Of a stretch of 64,000 nucleotides of DNA, positions 30,539 to 42,700 are shown one piece after another (within the stretch, counting starts at the first letter, position 1; each line of letters opens with the position of its first letter). The position numbers and the translations under genes were made by a program. A model generated the notes under the pieces. That model saw nothing but the letters and a program-made list of their open reading frames with translations, did not search any database and was not told where the DNA came from. Where the stretch lies: NCBI GenBank assembly GCA_003640385.1, contig RCAB01000331.1, positions 1 through 64,000 of the forward strand. Direction: 5' to 3'. The stretch is from Setaria digitata (taxonomy: Eukaryota; Nematoda; Chromadorea; Rhabditida; Setariidae).

Positions 30539-33500
30539 CTTCTGAAACAGCTCTCTGTAAGTTAATCATTATTAATAGAAAATCATACGCAACACTTCTC
30601 CACAATATCATTGTTTTCTTCCCATTTCACACATTTAGAAGAGAAAAATCAATTGATGAAGTGCATTTAAACAACTTGAAACTGATAAGGAAGCTTCCAT
30701 TTATTTATTACAGCAACCAAATGTTATAAAAAAAATGCGCAGGAGAATTGCTACATCTTCATCTTCCCTTGAGAACAACTTCAACAGCTCGGACAATTAC
30801 AAACTAGAATACTCTCCCGTTGCCAGCATCTTAAGTGAACGAACAAAAGAAGTGATTACATGGGACGAATAATGGAAGAATTGATGAGGCCAATAAAAAT
30901 TGTTCACTAATGAGTGATTTATGATCCTTTAAATCTGTAAAGATCCTCCATATGTTAAATTTCCACTTAGAACTTACAAAAATCTTTTCCCAACGGCTAA
31001 AAACTTCCAAAGCACAGTCATTAAAGAGGCGAAACCGCCACATTCAACCAAACCTTACGTAAAATTAGAAGTGCATTAACCTAAATTAAATTACTGATAA
31101 TCACTTATTGACAACTAATAATCGACATACAAGTAAGAAGTTATTTTCTCATATTCAAATTTGAAGTTAAAATTAGAATAAAAAACAAAAAGAAATTTCT
31201 GGCGATGAAAAAAACGTTGAGAAGGAAGGTTGGACTTAACTAGTCGAGAATCATTTGCACTGAACCGGACCTCACTTCAACAGATTTCATCGATAGTGTT
31301 TTTGGAAAGTAAAGCATTCTGCAGTTTGGCAAATAAGGAAAAGATGAATGAATCAAAGGTATTTATTAATATTTGAGAAAGAAATTTTTTAATAAAACAA
31401 GACATTCTTTCAGTGTTACCATTTCTCAAATTTAAGTCTTAGGCAGAATTCAAAGAATTTAAAAACAGAACATGAACAATAAAAATATAGAGAGACAAGC
31501 ACTGAGGAAAGAATGCTATATTACTTCGTTGAATCAAAATTGATGAAAAATGAATTATGTATTTCTATTCAGAAGAAACGATCGTTTGAATATTGTGATT
31601 TTACGGCTATGATATTTCTATTTGTGAACAATATTTATATGCATATCCCATGTACAAATGAAAGATCTAAAATATCTTCATGCTGAGAAAAAAATATACA
31701 AATAAAAATGAAACATGAATTATGATCTAATATCTAGTAAGCAAACTGATAACGCTAATGGAAGCGTCAAGCTTGTCAGGTAGAATTAAACTTTATTATT
31801 ATACATTATGCCTATTTAATTTAAGATGTCTTAAGCTTAAATAAATAAAATGGACATTTTTCAGCAGACTTCGGTTGAAAAACTTCAAAAATAGAAAAAA
31901 AAAAATCTATTCCTCGATTTGCAATACATTATTGTCTTTCAAAAAAAAAGCTACATTCAAATAGACGACAGTTTCTCTTTTCCAGACATTGATCAATGCA
32001 GTCATAATCTTCAAACCTAATTTTCCTTTCATTTCGCATTTCAGAAACATAGTGAAAAAAATTCTAAGCCATCATCTTTATTTCCAACTTTTTCGTCATC
32101 TTTAGTCCGTTATCTTTAGTTCACATCGAATGACAATTATTCGTAGTATTACTGTCCACTTCTATTATGTTTGACCACAAAAAAAAAAAAAAAGGTTAAG
32201 ATGATAAATATAAATATATTCAATTTCTGATTCAAAATTTAGTACCGGGGAGATGATCGCTAGGCTATCGCTACAAAGCTTAGAAATTCATTCATCGGAA
32301 TCTGAATAATATATTATTAATTAATGCATGTAGTTTCCTATCAACAGTGGAAAGAAATGATTTAAATAATAAATGCTGATTTTACCTAATAAACGAACAA
32401 GGAATGAACAACATTTATTGCTAATCCCTTCGACTTTTTTAGACATAGTTAAAAACAGGCATAAAAGCACAGGGACCTTCAATGGAAATAATAAATCACT
32501 GCAGCCAATTCTAGCATTCAGCTTCATATATCTACATAAATTATATGCGAGTATTTGCCAGTAATTCATACAAAAGAAAAAAAAAATTAGATAAAGGCAG
32601 AAATCAAACTCTCCAATTCTTACTTTCATGCCAAGAATAATGGATAAATACCCGAATTTTTCAGATGTAAGAGAGCAACTAAAGTCGTCATACAAAGAAA
32701 TTAACTCATTTATAAGCAAAAACAATGCAATATTTGTTAGCATTTCAAAATCTAGCTGAAATATCTCTATGATCCCAGTACCAGCAATCAAATTTCACGT
32801 AACAAATTTAGTTTCGAGATACCTGACGGGAACAAACTTAACAAACTTTTTCCTCTCCATTTTTCATTTCAACTCTTTCTCGTCCTGGAATATGCAATAA
32901 TTTGCGCTACTCGCAATGAAGAACTACTGGGAAATAAAATTTGAATTAAAAAATCAAAATTGAGGTGTGAAAAAAAAAAAAAAAAGGAGGAAAGTAAAGA
33001 GAGTGTGGAAATAATACAGGAAAAAAAAATAATATCGCCTATTGTAATATAATCCACAGAAAATCTCAATAAACTTGGTAATAATCTGTTCCGTTCATCT
33101 AATCATTTCCCACTGGATGAATGACAAGTTTTGAACAATACTAAAGGTCATATCCTCACTATTCAAATTAACAAATTTTAGCAAAAACATTAAATCTATC
33201 AAAGATCGGTGTGGAATGCCACAGGTACAAGAGTGTTTGCTGCTCTCAATACGAACTTGCAATCAATCTCCAAGCACAGACAGTCTCGAAACACTTCAGA
33301 AGGCTGCTGCGAACTTCTCTTCACTTATCAGCTGACTGCTGTGTCTTAGTCAGTCTTTTCCTTGCTATAACCGGTTTACACGTGACGAACACTCCTACAA
33401 TGCATCGTCATATGATGTGCCGGAATTGTTCTGAACTACGTGGCTCCACCGGCGAACTGGACAAAGGATACACGACTGTTCCACTGCACATGAAGGGAAT

Positions 33501-34030
33501 GTAGGGAGCAGTTTGCAGTTGTGCGATTTCAGGAGTTCAGTTTGAATCTCGAGGTGAGGTGACGATATCTGAGAAAAGTTTAAACCGGAACCCCCTAAAA
33601 ACGACAGGAAGAAAATAAAGAACCCGAAAACCGGAAATTTCGCTCTGCCGTCGGGCTGTCCGGCGTTCGATGAATTCACAATTGCTCTGCTATATCGCTA
33701 TTCGTCTGATCGTCTGGCACTCTCATCGAAATAGAATGAAACTTATTGTCTGAACGTTGGACACATTTCACTAGGTGGAGAAGATCGTGAAGGTCGGGGG
33801 GACACTTGCCTGACGTGACGTGAATCGTTGCTATCGAGTTTTCCGTAAAAGGTAGTAACGGCTCCGGAACCGGTTGCTCGGGACTATGTCTTATTGCGCT
33901 GCTAGTATATTCTGATGAGATATTTCAGTCTTACGATTGCTATAAGACAAAATTTTGGGTGTACTATTACATTTAGCGTTGGAAATTTTCAGTTCCATTG
34001 TGCAGTTTGTGCATAATTTTGCAGGCAGTA
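30539..34030. other. Intergenic region between RRBP1-like and LLPH-like genes
   Basis: The two flanking genes are divergent, so both promoters should lie here. About 30.6-33.1 kb is AT-rich and empty. About 33.2-33.9 kb is clearly more GC-rich and has a 97-codon open frame on plus (33211-33504) and a 94-codon one on minus (33395-33679). Neither resembles a known family or has splice partners. The GC-rich block is more likely promoter DNA of the LLPH-like gene. Confidence 0.4.
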
Positions 34031-35201
34031 ATGGCGAAGAGTATACGATCGAAGTCTAAGCGACGGATGCGAGTCATTAAACGTGAACGACTTGCTCCAC
34101 GTGTGTTGAAACGTTTGCAGGCAACTGTCACAAATCTGGACTGTTCCAAAACAAATATGGAATTTGATAGCTCCGGCAAGTTCTTCAAGTTTTTTTTTTT
34201 AAAGCATTTTCGAAACAGACCACGTTAAAATTACCATAAATTCAGTCCAAATCCTACTGCAAATGACTAGTGGATGTGAATTTGAGCAGCTGTGAAGAAG
34301 AGCAGGTGGAACTGGGATAACTTTCCATGTCTTATGTATGTTTATAATATGGTAATACTGAAAGCATAAAGAATAGAACTAAGCTAAAATAAGTTCTAGT
34401 CGAGAAAGTAGCATGTGAATTTGAGTTCTCAGTTTTATAACAATTAGTTTTATGACCTGTTGATTTGTCTTTCTGTTATCTGGCTTTTTTGGTCTAAATT
34501 TCCATGTCAATCATTTTTTCTACAATTTTTCTTAATTCGGCAGTTATGATGAATGAGGAACTAAGATTCAGAGGTCTGCTAGTTACTTGTTGAAGTCATC
34601 ACGTTTTTCTCTTTTATTCATTTATTGCAGATGTGGCAGCCAGCCCGAATGTCGAATCTGTAAGGGTGAGTTTTGGCTTCGATGCATAAAATTTATTTAC
34701 ATTTTTTCAGAAGATGAGTTGTTACAAATGTTCACTTTTTTGCAGACAAAAGTAGCATTTGTATTGAGCGTTTCTCATTTAAAAAGAAGAAGTAGGTTGA
34801 CCAAGATATAACTTAGAAATACTAAGCTTCCATACTCATACATTAATTAGTTTTAAAATACCCGTTGAAAAGGGAGGATTTTTCAGTTTTATGCAGGCCG
34901 GAAAAGTATAAATTGATAGTTGATTTATTGTTTATGCAGTTGCAATAATAATTTTCCATTTTTACCTTTGTATCATCTGTTATTCTTGCTTCAATTTTTT
35001 CTTGTCCAACAAAACTGTAAAACTTGCTTGTTGTAATTTTAGATGGAAATTGATAGTGCAAGTTTAAATTTGAAAACAATGAAGAAGTCAGATGGTTCGT
35101 ATCCAATATGGTTAAGTCAACGGAAGATAAAGAAGAAGAAAAAGATTGAACGAAAAATTAAGCAAAATGCGAAAAGGATGAAGGGAAGGAGGAAATGTTG
35201 A
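34031..35201 (+). CDS. llph: LLPH-like small basic nucleolar protein
   Basis: Three exons: 34031-34175, 34631-34665 and 35043-35201, giving 112 residues (human LLPH has 129). The N-terminus MAKSIRSKSKRRMRVIKRER matches the conserved LLPH start, and the C-terminal block GSYPIWLSQRKIKKKKK matches its QYPIW-N-QR motif followed by a lysine-rich tail. LLPH is a nucleolar and chromosome-associated protein; its yeast relative acts in 60S ribosome assembly. The middle exon is short and could instead end at 34659 using the GTAAGG donor, which would drop two residues. The first intron begins with GC (34176-34177, in the context G|GCAAGT), a good GC-AG donor. The phases agree only with this donor. A polyadenylation signal follows the stop. 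Confidence 0.88.
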
Positions 35202-35233
35202 ATTTGTATTGTTTCTGATTTTAGAGTTTCTCG

Positions 35234-35239
35234 AATAAA
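35234..35239 (+). promoter_or_regulatory. Polyadenylation signal of the LLPH-like gene
   Basis: AATAAA lies 33 nt after the stop codon, the right strand and distance for a short nematode 3' UTR. Confidence 0.7.
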
Positions 35240-36291
35240 GATTTTGATTAACTTTATTATGTCTAGCATTTTTGTACTGATGAATTATCAGTTAGCCTCC
35301 TTCAGGTTAGAGAGGAGCTTATATATCATAGTGCGGCGGAAAACGTTGGTAGATTTTATAAAGATAAGCTAGAATTGAAATATGTTATCCTAAAATTCTG
35401 AAGAGATAAGTTTAAAAAAGTCATCTATCTTTTTAGATCTCCTTATCGGACTGTGAAAATTTATGATTATTTAATAGTTATATAAGGAAGTAATAGTAGA
35501 TGAATGGGGATATTCAGAAGCAATGAAAAAAAGCATATGCTTAACAAAACAGTTTATTCTCGCAAAACATGTAGTGTTTATGGAGTGAACTACAATCGGC
35601 AACTTTCCCAAGCTTAGTCACAAGTTATCAAAGGATTGTTTCCACGGACTCATTAAGCTGTAGTAGGACGAGAATCATTGGAGATATTGCTGTATTTGTC
35701 ATTCAATTCTACTTACCATTTTCGTTCCACTTATTTTTCTTAATTTCCTTTCATGTCAACACAGGGAAATGTAGCAGAATAGTTGAAATGACGTATAAAT
35801 GGGTTTAGAAAATTTTCGATAAGTTTTGATTGATAAATGGCACCTTTATCTCTCCCATCAGGAAATGCTTCTTGATTTAACTTTCTGCATCCTGATTCCA
35901 TTAAATGATGTTCAAATATGAGTACTCCTTACTTGGGCTTAAAAGGAAATTATGGTCATCAGGGATTTCTTTTCTTTTTTTTTTCTTATGATTAGAAAGG
36001 ATGGAGAACAGAGAACAGTTGGAACCACCTGTGTCACACAAGTACGAAATTTCAGATGTTCAATTGGAAAGAATAAGGTCAACAGGTGCAATGGGAGCAG
36101 TGAAAGAATAAGCTCATTAGTTAATAATTTAATTTGCATGTGCTGAACGGTATTCAGCATCACAATAGCAATGTTTTAATATAAATTTAAAAAAAAAAAA
36201 AAGTAGTCAGCACATTGTTGTTTATTTACATTTGTTTGTTTACTTCTTTCAAATATCTTCTCATAGCAAAGGATCTCGCAATTGTGGGAAT

Positions 36292-36648
36292 ATGTCTGAC
36301 AAAGCAACATTTTTAACTAGTTCCTTAGAAGATCTCGCAAGATCAATCGGTGGACAGCTACAGATTGATTTGGGATTCCGCGGAGAATTAATTGAAATTG
36401 AACGGTATCAAGTATGGGGACAAGAAAATTACACGTAAGTGCAAGAATACTATATAACATTAGTATGTGCTGATGAACACAGATTCCATCCTTTATCATT
36501 TTTTTATCACTGTTTTTTTTTTTTTCCATTTGGTACCAGCTATTCCTTATCACTGGTGCCTGGTACCATAGACACTTATCTAAAGTTCTGCTTACAAAGA
36601 GCCTCTTTCACACCTCCTGTCATTGCTAAGATTAATCTCAATCAGTAG
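36292..36648 (+). CDS. Possible small two-exon gene, 83 residues
   Basis: Exon 36292-36434 (MSDKATFLTSSLEDLARSIG...) ends in a strong AC|GTAAGT donor. The only phase-compatible continuation found is 36540-36648, after a TTTTCCATTTGGTACCAG acceptor, ending at TAG. I do not recognise the protein. It has no signal peptide and no membrane segment. The first exon has convincing coding composition; the second is less certain and may be wrong. An acceptor-like TTCTCATAG lies about 25 nt before the ATG. The gene ends only 130 bp before the testican start on the same strand, a spacing seen in nematode operons, but that link is inference. Confidence 0.4.
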
Positions 36649-36676
36649 TAGCTCTTACTGCTAATCGCTAATATTG

Positions 36677-36678
<2 letters not shown>

Positions 36679-36710
<32 letters not shown>
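36679..36710. repeat. (GT)16 microsatellite
   Basis: An uninterrupted run of GT dinucleotides lies just upstream of the testican-like start codon. Length is probably polymorphic. Confidence 0.95.
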
Positions 36711-36711
<1 letters not shown>

Positions 36712-36778
36712 TGTCAAGACTGGAAAGAAAAGGGGCTGCTTGTTGAGATTGTCGAGACAGTTGCTTTGTAGATGCACG

Positions 36779-39700
36779 ATGTGCTCTCCCCTAATCTTCC
36801 TCTTCTTGCACCTCACTCTTGGGCAAGTACCATCTGATACTATCAGTACCTCAACTGTCTATCACCCACATCTATTTGATAAAAGTATGTTTAATTAAAT
36901 TCGCCACATTTCTTACCATTCAGTGACAGTCACAATTTCAGTGCCTCAATTATTCCGTAAATTTCAGTTTTCAGCAAAAAGAGCCGGAAGTTAAAAATAT
37001 AATTTTATTAAAATTATGTATATATGATAATATTTGTTGATAATGATTTGTGATAGTATCTTTGCTTTTATGAATTTTACTGATTTATCACGAAAGTTGA
37101 AATCGAATTTGTAATTTGTCAGTGATTAATGATAAGCTAAGTCTTGCAGAATTAGATACCAGGCATTTAGATTTGTTTAGTGATGCAATAAATGCGCATT
37201 TATTAGTTCCGGATTAAAATGAATTTAAAATTTAGAATGAATTAAAAAGATTTCAAATTCGAGCTTTCAGAACACTGATCTATGATAATACATACTTCAT
37301 TGATAATGATAATAATGAAACGAGAGCGTTCCGTAATCATTATGATACCAGCAATATAAAATCGGATTAGCTTTAATTATTCACTAATTGCACTGCCAGT
37401 TTACATCGTTTTATTTTTGTTAGCAGGAGTGTAGCAATCTTTGCTAAATTTCATTCTGTTTAACAGTAGTCGAATCAGCAGCTGTCATTAATTTCATGGA
37501 AAACATCGAAAAATGAATAATCAAATTAATTTATTGCTTTCATAATTAGTTAATAAGTTTTAGATCAAAAACAAAAAAAAAAAAAGAAAGTGAGAATTTG
37601 ACGGGATCTTTTTCAGATGAGTATTGTCGTACGTTGCGATGTTCAACTGATGAACTATGCGTTGTGACGGAGAAAACGGCACGTTGCGTAAAAAATGATA
37701 AACTTCACGAAATGTACGTCTTTCATCTATTCGTCAATTATTTAAGACAAAAGACTTTTTGGCTTTCAAGATAGATATTTCATAATAAAAAAGTCATAAG
37801 TAAGCAATCAGTACATTAACTGAACTTCTTCTGATAACTAACTGATAATGATAATGCTGAGGGAATAACTAGTAAATGGTGAAGCACAGATATTCGAAAA
37901 TTCAAAATTTCATTCTAAACATAAATTTCATCGCCTATTATATATATGCCAAATCTTCTTTCTTCTTTCCTTTTTTTTTTTTCTTCTTTTTAACTTTCAA
38001 TTAATTCCTTACACTTTTCAAATTGTCATTTCAACATTTTCCCTTCCATTTCATTTTCATTTTCACTTCTACTTGATCTAATTCTCTTCTAATTATCTGA
38101 CTCAACAAAATCATAATTATACAATAACAACATATCAAAAATACATGACATATATATCCTTTATAGCGATGGTGTCCATATTGACTTTGCCAGTGGTAAA
38201 CCAATCGAACATCAAGTTGAGGTGATTTAATCATTTTTGTTTATACAATATATGTTGAAATTTGATAACTTCAAATATCCTGATAAGTTTTGATAGTTTA
38301 TTCGATCCTATTAATCATATTCTAATTTTGCAAACAGTTCCAATTTTCAGGAGTCAAATCCTTATAGCCCAGGTCGAATAAAACCACAACACAAGCATGA
38401 ACATTTGCTTCGACACTACGAACATCCCGGAACTCCAAATCACAGTATTTATTAACTTTTTTTCTTTTTCTTTAAGTAAAAATTTTTGGTAAAGTCTGGA
38501 GATTAGAAAATACCGGCCATTCATATGTGGTGAACTTTATTTGCTCAATCACATAGCTACTTTTTTCACCAATTATTTCGGTTCGAATTTTTTTTTTTTT
38601 TTCAAATTAATGCTTTCTATAATTTTATTTGTTTGCTGATTTCAATATCCAATATTTTCCCTCTTTCCTTCTCTTTGATAGCCTAATCAAAGGTGATAAT
38701 AAAAGTGATGAAATTCAGTAATTTTTCCATATGCAGAGCGAAAGAGCATTTGACACAAATTCTTGAGTGTATTTCGAGATTTCTGATGAGAAAGAGTACT
38801 TTTATTGGTGAATACTCGACTCTNCAGCCTAATCAAAGGTGATAATAAAAGTGATGAAATTCAGTAATTTTTCTATATGCAGAGCGAAAGAGCATTTGAC
38901 ACAAATTCTTGAGTATATTTCGAGATTTCTGATGAGAAAGAGTACTTTTATTGGTGAATACTCGACTCTTGTTCATTTTGTTATCATATCGAAGAATAAT
39001 AGACAAGAGAAGAAATTAAGACCTAATTAATTAACCATTTTGAGCAATAAATATCAATGATAATAAAGGAAAAAAAAAAAACTTGGAATTTCCTTTACTC
39101 CCACTTGATTTGATCAGGATAACATCTTTTCTTCTTCACTAAGGGTAATTTGTCCCTCATTATGCACAATAATGTAATATTGATAATATTAACCATTAAC
39201 TATTATAGTACAAACAATATCACATGTTAATAATAATTTGCAAGAAATAAACGGAAAACATTCTAACCTAATCAGGAAACAAATAGCAACCGAATTAACT
39301 AAGTGTACAATTTCGATATTTGCATTTATCGCCTGCCTCATCATTCATGGCTGTTCCTGATCAGTAGTTACTTCTCCTTCGACCATATCTCAAACTGATC
39401 AGGCAGTCATTTGCGCTCAGCTCTTTACCCGCGCAAATATTCTCCTCTCATTACTTATTCAACAAGTCTAAGAGTGCCGAAATGTCACCTACTTAAGCTG
39501 AATGTAAATAATTAAATTAGAAACAAATAAAATATTTACAGAATGTGATGAGAAACAGTTGCACAGTATTGGTGGACGATTATTGCAATGGTTCAATGAG
39601 ATGCATAAATTGGCAGCCGTCGATTCGATATTGCCATTACGTAGTATGTATTGCTTTTAATCATTTTACAGAAGTAATTAATATCGTCTTCCGCTTACAA

Positions 39701-42700
39701 CTTCCTGTAATTAATCATAGTGCATTAGGACCAGAGAAAATCTCTCCATCCAGAAGCAATCTGATAAGGAGTGAAGTTAATTTGGTACCAGAAGCAGGTT
39801 AACTTGTGCTGGTTTATTGGTGTTTTACGTGAAGTCAGTCAGTCAATCCGGAAAAGCAATCCGGTAGAGAACAGAGAATGTGACAGAAAATTTGAGTTTG
39901 ATATACGATGATTAGCGGAAAAGCAATCTATTTTTGGAAACTTTTACGGTGAAAAGAAATAATTTGTATCTATCGATTACAACTTTTTCTCTCCTTTTCA
40001 AAAAGGAAAAGAAAGAGATGAATGTTATGTTACCTCATAAGGTGGTGGAGGATCGTTAATATACCCCTCCTCAAGTTGCTTCTCTCTTGCATCCTTCGAT
40101 TCTGTCGAAAGTTTCACCATATACCTGAAAACGTATGATCCAATAATTTCACTACTTTCCTCAAAAACATTTCTGCTGCAAGTTTAAGTTTTAATTTTGA
40201 CTTTGCAAAAATTTTATCCCCCCAATTTCTGCTGTATTTATTATTATATATGTTAGAGAAGATCTGTAATAACAATAATGAAAAGAGTAAGAATAATGAT
40301 AATGATATTATCCCAAAGATGAGATTGCAAGTTTCGTGATTTGCGCTGATGGCACCCTACTGATTTTTATGTCCTCGATGACCTTCTTCGGCCTTTCCTT
40401 TAGCCAATCAGTTGTGAAACTGAGCTTTATGATTTATAAGAATTCATCTAATCATGGTATCCCTGATTCTCACCTTCATAAGAATCAATTATTATAACAG
40501 AGTCTGAAATCAGGTTCAGGATTATCAGGTGAATTGGTCATCATGCTAATGTACCGTGTCATCCCTGATAATGCTATCGAGTTTCGCTTCATCTGGATTT
40601 CAACTTCTTTAAATTTAATATTTAGTAAAACGAATATTCCGAAAACAGGTGTATGCATTCCAGAAGATGTTCTCAGCAAAAGATAAATTAAGAAAAGGAA
40701 TTAATTAGCTATACGTAAATGATTACGTGTGATTTTATAGCAGTGATTTCAGAGTGCCAGTGTTGTTTAAATGACAATTCATTATCCATACTTTTCTTAT
40801 CACTTCGACCAGTTGATAAGGAAGAGTGATCTTAATAGTTTCACAATGTTTAGTACTGATTAGCCCTATCTTCTTCTTAAAGCATTCATCTACAATATCA
40901 TTGAAGGTAGTAATTTTGAAGACTATTTTTACTACGATAGATTTATTCCTCTTTTGTATGTGTGATAATGAGGAAATAGGAAGGAAGAAAAGAAGCGAAA
41001 ATCAAATCACTTTGGTGAAGTTTCTTGGTAGAAATTTTAACTAATAACTGAAATTGTTCTTTTTCTAAGGTGATAAAAGTTGTTTATCTTTGAAATTAGA
41101 GGAAAAAAATTTAAATTTTCTTCTTTTTAAATTTATTTTAGATATCATCGCAAAAAAAAGAAGAAGAAGAAGAGAGAGAGAGAGAAAAAAAAAACACATC
41201 GATGGTCAGAGAGTTGAATCATGAATGTTGCAAAAATTTATGATTGGTAATTAAACACGCGCACATTAGTAATATTTAAAATTTTAATTTCACTTCTTAG
41301 ACATTGCTGCACCTCTCTCTAATTAACTGAAAATAGGTAAGAAGAAAGGGCAAAACTGTTTGCTAATTGTTCCCTTTTTTTTTTTTTTTTTCCTAACATT
41401 GTCCCTTTTTCGCAGTTTTACAACAATTCAAATGTTTGATGACCTTCCTTCCATCTTGCCAGAGCGGTACATATCAAAGGGCTAAATACGTACATGTAAG
41501 TTTGTATAATGTACGGACGGCATCGTTAACTTTCAGCAACGAGAATTGACATCAAGAAATTTAAAAGCCACAAGCAATACCGTAATGATTCTATTATCGG
41601 TAGTACAACTCGCTTTTTGTTACTAACTAAATTACCGTAAATTTTTTGCTAAAAGGAAAATTCTATAAAGTGCAAGTGTGGAAGTTGTGGAAAGAGCAAT
41701 AGATACCTGAGGAGAAGAAGAGGTATTTGAATCTAGAAGGAGTAGTTTAATTTTTTTGAAATTCATTTTTGAGCATTTTTAGAAATTAGAAAACAAAATA
41801 AGACAATGTTCACTTTTGAATTACACAGAAAAAAAGGATAACAGGATAAGCAAAGAATGAATATTTATGAATTATGATTTGATGATTTAAATTATACCAT
41901 TTAACAAGGAAGTGAGATGATTAATTAGTAAATTGTTTTTTCATTTAATAATCGCTATTAACTGATAGAGAATTCTTGTGAAAAATGACAATTCTAGCAA
42001 GTTTAGTATAAATTTTTGTTTCATCAGGAATTTTCCTGTCTTTAATTAGTAATGAAAAGCATACCTGAAGACAAAATAAAGAAATATGAGGAAAGCAATA
42101 GTAGCGAATAGGCCATTGCATATCGAATAGAGTAATATTTCGGTTTGTCCGGTAAATTGCATTTCTCTTCCTTGCTCAGTGCTAATTATTTTTAGAAATG
42201 ACTCCGATTGTTGTTGTTGCATTGCAGATTGCAATTTTAATTCTCTGTTGCGGAAATAATTAGTTTGAAATTTTGTCCAAAATTATAAAATGAATTCGAC
42301 CTCTTCCGTTCTAGGCTTATGATAGAAGCAATAAATATGAAGGAAAATCATACAGTAGTTTAGTTTAGCGTGATTGAAGACAGTTTGAGATGCGAGCGCC
42401 AATAAAAGTCACACAGGCTGAAAGTTGAATTATTTTCAATTTTTAAAAATTGAATTTTTGTCAATTTTTGATTTCTTAAATTGATATCATTGTGACGATT
42501 TCAATTTGTTTTTCGCCCAAAGGACAATAACTGGAAAGAGATTTGGACAAACAATCCTCGTTATCTCAGAAATCAGTCTTGATCAGTGAAAGAGAAGTAT
42601 AGTGGTGTGTCACGAACGACTACCTGTCGTGTCATATCACCCACTAATTGGATTATCAGCGATTTTAGAGCACTATTAAATGGCAAGGTGTGCTACTGTC

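Noticed and set aside
32321..32791. 156-codon minus-strand frame rich in Phe, Leu and Ile
   Set aside because: Composition is what AT-rich non-coding DNA gives; no splice or family support, and the plus strand is also open.
33211..33679. Long open frames on both strands in the GC-rich block
   Set aside because: No homology, no splice partners, overlapping frames on both strands; more likely promoter DNA with fewer chance stops.
34740..34811. Possible extra LLPH exon after a TTTTTTGCAG acceptor
   Set aside because: Its donor leaves the wrong phase for the conserved last exon, whereas exon 2 joins it directly in phase.
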